Under the pieces are notes generated by a model. That model worked only from the letters and a program-made list of their open reading frames with translations, searched no databases and was not told the origin of the DNA. From Pseudomonas sp. GD03919 (lineage in GTDB: Bacteria; Pseudomonadota; Gammaproteobacteria; Pseudomonadales; Pseudomonadaceae), in NCBI RefSeq assembly GCF_029814935.1, contig NZ_CP104582.1, positions 1,984,001-2,048,000 on the forward strand: 64,000 bases of DNA, written 5' to 3'. Made by a program: the position numbers and the translations under genes. Shown in pieces: positions 59,368-64,000 of the stretch (position 1 is the stretch's first letter; every line of letters starts with the position of its first letter).

Positions 59368-61563
59368 TTTTTCTCGGCTTCCTGGAAGGCACCCCCGGCG
59401 ATCTGCAGGTCGATGCGCGTCATGTTGTAGAGATCGCGGAAGCGCGGTATGCGCAGGTGCTCGGCATGGCGTTCGGCGCCGTCCTCCAGGGCATTGCTGC
59501 GGGCCTCCTCGAGCGCGTCCTCCACGCGGCCAAGGCGCAGCAGGCGGCGCACCAGGTAGCAGCTCAACATGAGTGAGAGACGCGGCGGGTAGCTGTTGGC
59601 GATATTGCGCAGACGGTCGATCAGCGGGAGGTTCTGCGCTTCGCCATCCCAGAGTTTGATCGCCGTTTCGAAGCCGAACGCGGCGGTGTCGACCAGGCCG
59701 TGGACGTGGGTCGTGTTCAGCCCGGACAGGAACAGTTGCCCGGCTTCCTGGTCCTTGCCCATTTCCACGGCGCACAGGGCGTTGGCCAGGGCGAGCAGGC
59801 CGCACAGCATGGCGTCTTCTCCCAGGGTTTCACGCGCTTTCGACAGGCCGCAGGAGAGGTCTTTGCGGGCGGCGATGAGGTTGCCCTCATAGAGGGAGAT
59901 CATGCCGTAGATCAGGTCGACCCAGCCGATCGTGTAGGCGCTGCCGTTTGCCAGTTCGATATGGTCGGCAATGCGCATCGTCTGGCGGGCCTCGGAGAAT
60001 CTGAACGAGCTGGTCAGGCAGATCGCCTTGATGCGGTAGACCGAGCCGATGTTGTAGGGCGCGCACTTGCGCACCGTGGCCAGCCAGCGTTCGGCGGCTG
60101 TGTGTGCATCGTGGATGCGGTCATTGAACAACTCGATGCAGATGCGCAGATGATCCAGGCGGTGTGGCAGGTCTTCGGGAGGTGCGTCATGCGGCTGGCC
60201 GCCGTGTTCGCGCAGGCGCTCGGCGAGTGCCTCCAACTGCTCCAGGGCGAAGCTGTACTGGCGGTTCAGGATCAACGCCCAGACGAACCAGAACTGGGCC
60301 TCCCAGCCAAGCGGGGTGAGGTTGACGCGCAATCGCCCGATCCAGCGGATGAACTGCTGGATGTCACCCTGGTCGCGCACGAACAGGGTTCCCGTCCTGT
60401 CGAGGAGCCGGCTGGCCTGGGCATGTTCGTCCGCTGCCAGGGCATAGTCGATGGCGTCTTGCCAATACTGGTTGCTTTCGCACCACTGGGCGGCGCGCGC
60501 GAGTGTATTTCTGCGTTCGGCCTGGCTCAGCAGACGATCCGCCTCGCTGCGCAGGTATTCCTGGAACACGCGGTGGAAGCGGTAGCGCTGGCGATTCCGG
60601 TCCAGGGGAATGAGGAAGGCGTGGCGCTTGAGCAGTAGCTCGATATGGCGTCGGGCGTGTGCGCATGTGGTGATGTGCTGGCACATGTCCACGCTGAAGC
60701 TGTTGATGTCGGCCAGCGCGCAGATGAAGGTGCGCAACTCGCTGGGAAAGCCTTGCATCACATGCCTGTTGAGCATGGCGGCCACGTCCTCGTCCGAGCC
60801 GGAGAAGTCGGCCAGAGTGGCTGCCGGCTGCTCGCTGTCGGCCAGTGCTATCCGCGCCATGCGTACCCCAGCGGGCCAGCCTTCGGTGCGTTGCAGGATG
60901 GTTTCGACGCCTTGCTGGCCAAGCTGCGCGGCGAGCTCGCCCCCCCAGCAGTTCACATGTTTCCTGCCTGTCCAGGCTCAGCTCCCTGAACCCGATCTGC
61001 CTGAGCAGGCCTTCGAGCCTGGCGTGGGCGAGGCTGAACGCTGGCATCGTCGTGCTGGACCAGACGAAGCGGACGCCGGGAGGGGTGCGAAAGATCAGGG
61101 CATCCAGCAACTGCTCGAGTGCGCCGTCATCGCAGCTGTTCAGGTTGTCGATGAAGATCGTGGTCGGCCGGGCCAGCCGGGCGATGACCTCGATCAGGGT
61201 GTTGATGAGGGTTTCCATGGGCTCTTCGACGGCGAACAGCGTCTGATGGCCATGAGGGTGCCTGTACTCGGGGCTGATGGCCGCCTTGAGCTGTTGCACC
61301 AGGCGGCTGGCACTGACTGTCCGGTGATCGAGGCCGAGCCATGAGCAGCCCCTGCCGGCCCGCTGATGGGCGGCGTACAGTTGGCCCATGAGCACGGTCT
61401 TGCCGAAGCCGACGGGGGCGATCAGGGCGAGTACCTTGGGCTGCTTGTCGAGTCCGGCTTCGAGTTCGCCGAGCAGCCGGGTACGCACGGGGCGGAACAG
61501 GTAGTCCGGCGGGCTGTAGATACCGTAATGGGAGGCGGCGTCGCTCATGGGGCCGGTTTGCAC
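58806..61563 (-). pseudogene. MalT/AlkS-type LuxR regulator interrupted by a frameshift in a G7 tract
   Basis: Reading minus from GTG 61563 (or ATG 61548), the protein has a P-loop ATPase (IAPVGFGKTVLMGQ), NACHT/TPR-like helices and a C-terminal LuxR HTH (LTPREVELLTLLETGLSNQR, VKWHLQNLYRKLGVSN). The frame is broken at 60940-60946: seven G on the coding strand after CELL-GG. With six G, CELLGGELAAQLGQQGV joins the two halves to about 918 aa. The break may be a real mutation, phase variation or a base-calling error. This class (AlkS, MalT) activates operons in response to hydrocarbons or sugars. Confidence 0.8.
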
Positions 61564-61573
61564 CTCGAGCCGT

Positions 61574-62770
61574 TCACAGCACTTCTTCCAGCTTCATGCG
61601 CAACTGGTCCAGCATGGGGTAGGTGATGCCGACCAGCCAGGCGACCAGCACATCCTGGTGGGTCTTGCCGTTGCGGGGCGCACGATAGCCGGTGCCCAGG
61701 CAGAGGACGACCAGCTTGTAGAGGCCGAGAATGTCGTAGAACCTCAGGGTCTCGGGTATGACCGGCAGCCCCGTGGCTTTTTCGTAGGCGGCGAAGAAGG
61801 CTTCCCGCGACATGAAACCGCCGACCAGAAAGGTGTCGCTGCCTTCCGTCCTTTGGCCGAATTGGGTGTTGGTGGCCCAGGCAATATCGGAATGCCGATC
61901 CCCCAGGGAGGCCAGTTCCCAGTCGAGCCAGGCGGAAATCCTGCCGTCGTGCTCGGTGAACAGGAAGTTGCCGGTGCGGTAGTCGCCATGCAGCAGCGAG
62001 ACGTGATCGACCGGCGGCATGTTGCTGCGCAGCCAGGCCATGGCCAGGCGCATCAGCGGCACGTCTTCATTGGCGTCTTCTTCCCAGACACGTTCCCAAT
62101 GATTGAGCTCCCATTCGACGGCCTGGGTTCCGGGCGCCGGTTTGTCGAAGGCGCCCAGGTCCGCGCCGGCCCAGTCGAAGGTGTGGATCCTGGCCAGGTG
62201 CTCGACGAACTGAGCGCCCAGCGGCTGGCGCAGGTGGGGCGGGAAGAACGTGCCTACCCCGCTGACGCCGGATGAGGACTGGGAAGGCTTGGTCACGCCC
62301 TCGGCAAAGCCGTAGATGATGGCGGGATAGGGCAGGAAGGTGCCCTCGGCATCGACCCGGAAGGCTTCCGGCACGGGCACTTCCCCGCCGATCGCCTTGA
62401 TGACCTGGAATTCCCGCAGGCGGCTGCTTTCGGCGATGGACTCTGACGGCTCCATGCGCAATACCAGCGGGGTGCTGGTCCTGCCGTGATCCGGAGAGTT
62501 CCAGTCGAGCTGGAAGGCCATTTGCAGCTTGGAGGCGCCGCCAGAGAGCCATCTGGCGTCGGTGATCCTGAAGCTGTCCCGCACCGTGCTTCCGATCAGG
62601 GCTTCGCTACCCTTGACCAGTTCGTCGAGGGTGACTGGCGTATAGCCAGGGCCCGCGCGGCGTTGCAGCTTGCGGGTCAGTACCCGGTCGATTTCCTGTT
62701 CGCACGGGAAGCGTTGCTGCAAGTGCCTGATCCAGTCCTGCGAGGGTTGATTCTTGTTGATGTCGACCAC
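61574..62770 (-). CDS. APH-family phosphotransferase, copy 2
   Basis: 398 aa, GTG start at 62770 with GGAGAACACC upstream. It aligns along its length with the copy at 44426: RKLQRRAGPGYTPVT, DARWLSGGASKLQMAF, LLHGDYRTGNFLFTEHDGR and WLDWELASLGDRHSDIAW. It ends 11 bases before the luxR start. It is downstream of the helical partner at 62804 on the same strand. Confidence 0.88.
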   Translation of the reverse strand: MVDINKNQPSQDWIRHLQQRFPCEQEIDRVLTRKLQRRAGPGYTPVTLDELVKGSEALIGSTVRDSFRITDARWLSGGASKLQMAFQLDWNSPDHGRTSTPLVLRMEPSESIAESSRLREFQVIKAIGGEVPVPEAFRVDAEGTFLPYPAIIYGFAEGVTKPSQSSSGVSGVGTFFPPHLRQPLGAQFVEHLARIHTFDWAGADLGAFDKPAPGTQAVEWELNHWERVWEEDANEDVPLMRLAMAWLRSNMPPVDHVSLLHGDYRTGNFLFTEHDGRISAWLDWELASLGDRHSDIAWATNTQFGQRTEGSDTFLVGGFMSREAFFAAYEKATGLPVIPETLRFYDILGLYKLVVLCLGTGYRAPRNGKTHQDVLVAWLVGITYPMLDQLRMKLEEVL

Positions 62771-62803
62771 AGGTGTTCTCCACAGGGGTGTCTGTTCTGG
62801 CGC

Positions 62804-63355
62804 TCAGTTGCCGGCTGTGCGCTGACTGAGCAGTGTTTCAAGGTCGGGGATTGCCTGTGGGTCGGTTTCCCAGCCCTGGGCGATGAGGAAGGCGCGGTCA
62901 CGCAGCAGTTGCTCCCTGGCGTGACCGGTCACCAGGGCGCTGGTCCGTTTCAGGTCGCTGCTCCCGGCATCGGCATACAGCGCCGTGATCAGGGCGCCGA
63001 CCTGCTCGCGCAGGGCAAAGTTGGCCGCCACCAGTTCATCGGGCTCGGCCTTGGCCCGGCTCAGTACGTCCCTGCCGGCCGCCACGCCGCCAGTCAATGC
63101 CTGGAGGTGTTCCGCGACACCCGGCACGTCCACGGCCTGCGTGTGCAGGGCGCTGGCAAGCGCCAGCATGTGGTCCAGCTCGTCACGGTCGAAACGGTAC
63201 ATGAGCGGCAGGCGCTGGCGGACGATGCCCAGCATGCCGATCACCAACTGGGCCTGCTCGGTGGCCAGCTTGTTGTTCGGGTCCACGGCGGGCAATACGG
63301 TGTCGGTCATCGCCTTGATGACGGTCTGGATCAGGAATTCGGGGCGCAGTTCCAT
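62804..63355 (-). CDS. Small helical protein, partner of the phosphotransferase, copy 2
   Basis: 183 aa. RPEFLIQTVIKAMTDTVLPA matches the copy at 45628 (RPDIQIQSMIKAMTDTVLPA), as does the C-terminal RDRAFLIAQGWETDPQAIPD / RDRALLVQQGWEPDPDALPS. The ATG at 63355 abuts the stop of the phosphotransferase at 63356, with GAGG in its 3' end as ribosome site. Function unknown. Confidence 0.75.
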   Translation of the reverse strand: MELRPEFLIQTVIKAMTDTVLPAVDPNNKLATEQAQLVIGMLGIVRQRLPLMYRFDRDELDHMLALASALHTQAVDVPGVAEHLQALTGGVAAGRDVLSRAKAEPDELVAANFALREQVGALITALYADAGSSDLKRTSALVTGHAREQLLRDRAFLIAQGWETDPQAIPDLETLLSQRTAGN

Positions 63356-64000
63356 TTAGAGTACCTCTTCGAGTTGTTGGCGCAGTTCGTCAAGCAGCCG
63401 GTAGCCGATGCCGGCGAGCCAGGCGACCACGACATCCTGATGGGTCTTGCCGTTGCGGGTCGCCCGGTAGCCGGTGGCCAGGCAGATGGCGACGCTCTTG
63501 AAGTTGCTGAACAGGTCGTAGTACTGAAGCGTTTTCGGGTCTACGGTGAAACCGGTCAGCGCTTCATAGGTGCCGAAGAACTCGTCCCTGGGGATCAGGC
63601 CGCCAACGAGGAAGGTATGGCCGTCTTCTGCCATGTGGCCAAAAATGTCTTTGGTCACCCAGGCCAGGTCCTCATGGGGATCGCCGAGATAGGACAGCTC
63701 CCAGTCCAGCCAGGCGGTGATCCGGGTGTCGTGTTCGGTGAACAGGAAGTTGCCTACGCGAAAATCACCATGCACCACGCAAGCCTGCTTGACGGGGGGC
63801 ATGTTCTGGCGCAGCCAGGCTGCTGCCAGGCGCATCAGCGGCACGTCTTCGTTGGCGTCTTCCTCCCAGACCCGCGCCCAGCGGTTCAACTGCCATTCGA
63901 GTGCTTGCGTGCCAGGGGCGGGCTTGTCGAAGGCGTCGATGTCCGCCTGGCGCCAGTCGAAGCCATGGAGGGCGGCGAGTTGTTCCACCAGCTGTCTGCC
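63356..64000 (-). CDS. APH-family phosphotransferase, copy 3 (cut by window end)
   Basis: The frame is open to 64000; about 214 C-terminal residues are visible. CVVHGDFRVGNFLFTEHD and WLDWELSYLGDPHEDLAW are the catalytic blocks. It is most similar to copy 2 (WEEDANEDVPLMRLA, TRNGKTHQDVVVAWLAGIGY). Together with the genes at 61574 and 62804 it forms a kinase, partner, kinase series ahead of luxR. Confidence 0.9.
   Translation of the reverse strand, partial: GRQLVEQLAALHGFDWRQADIDAFDKPAPGTQALEWQLNRWARVWEEDANEDVPLMRLAAAWLRQNMPPVKQACVVHGDFRVGNFLFTEHDTRITAWLDWELSYLGDPHEDLAWVTKDIFGHMAEDGHTFLVGGLIPRDEFFGTYEALTGFTVDPKTLQYYDLFSNFKSVAICLATGYRATRNGKTHQDVVVAWLAGIGYRLLDELRQQLEEVL

Overview
The window looks like a chromosomal catabolic region of a Pseudomonas-like gammaproteobacterium. 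Grounds: GC-rich coding sequence, Pseudomonas-type REP/BIME palindromes between genes, a DUF1302/DUF1329 outer-membrane system, MalT/AlkS-type LuxR regulators, and a cym/cmt-type p-cymene/p-cumate pathway including a textbook CymR operator. No database search was possible; all family calls come from reading motifs.

Layout. (1) 1-5626: a thiolase C-terminus cut by the window edge, two old-yellow-enzyme (OYE) reductases flanking a small membrane protein that closely resembles styrene oxide isomerase (StyC), a MarR regulator, and a divergent pair (enoyl-CoA hydratase, DECR-like SDR). (2) 5800-18235: the lower p-cumate pathway. Promoter and CymR operator are followed by ferredoxin reductase, dioxygenase alpha and beta subunits, extradiol dioxygenase, dihydrodiol dehydrogenase, Rieske ferredoxin, HCOMODA decarboxylase, CymR itself, HOMODA hydrolase, hydratase, acetaldehyde dehydrogenase, aldolase and an acyl-CoA synthetase. 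This converts p-cumate to isobutyrate, pyruvate and acetyl-CoA. (3) 18578-27391: a first DUF1302/DUF1329 pair, a PECR/AtuG-like SDR, a tyrosine phosphatase, a Crp/Fnr regulator, a CrtC-like protein and a chemoreceptor. (4) 27525-37052: the probable upper pathway on the minus strand (XylB-like alcohol dehydrogenase, aldehyde dehydrogenase, XylA/CymAb-like reductase; separately, an XylM/CymAa-like hydroxylase). Between them sit an orphan set of oxidase-like membrane proteins (CoxIII/NorE-like, CoxIV/NorF-like and an unknown) and two paralogous winged-helix regulators. (5) 37541-48118: a second DUF1302/DUF1329 pair with a YCF48-like protein, an MMPL/RND transporter, a phosphotransferase and small unknowns. 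(6) 48771-54578: a beta-oxidation set (two acyl-CoA dehydrogenases, MaoC hydratase, acyl-CoA ligase, CaiB CoA-transferase). (7) 54613-64000: a transglutaminase-like gene, a MalT-type LuxR regulator broken by a G7 tract, and paralogous phosphotransferase genes. The transglutaminase/luxR junction is partly duplicated around a foreign FAD-oxidoreductase/GntR block.

Working model: p-cymene (or a related alkylbenzene) enters through the DUF1302/DUF1329/MMPL machinery, is oxidised at the methyl group by the XylMA-type monooxygenase and the two dehydrogenases, and the resulting aromatic acid is opened and cleaved by the cmt set. The synthetase and acyl-CoA dehydrogenase genes could process isobutyrate or other branched acids. 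The StyC-like/OYE cluster, the orphan oxidase-like membrane set and the recombined luxR region are the least explained parts.
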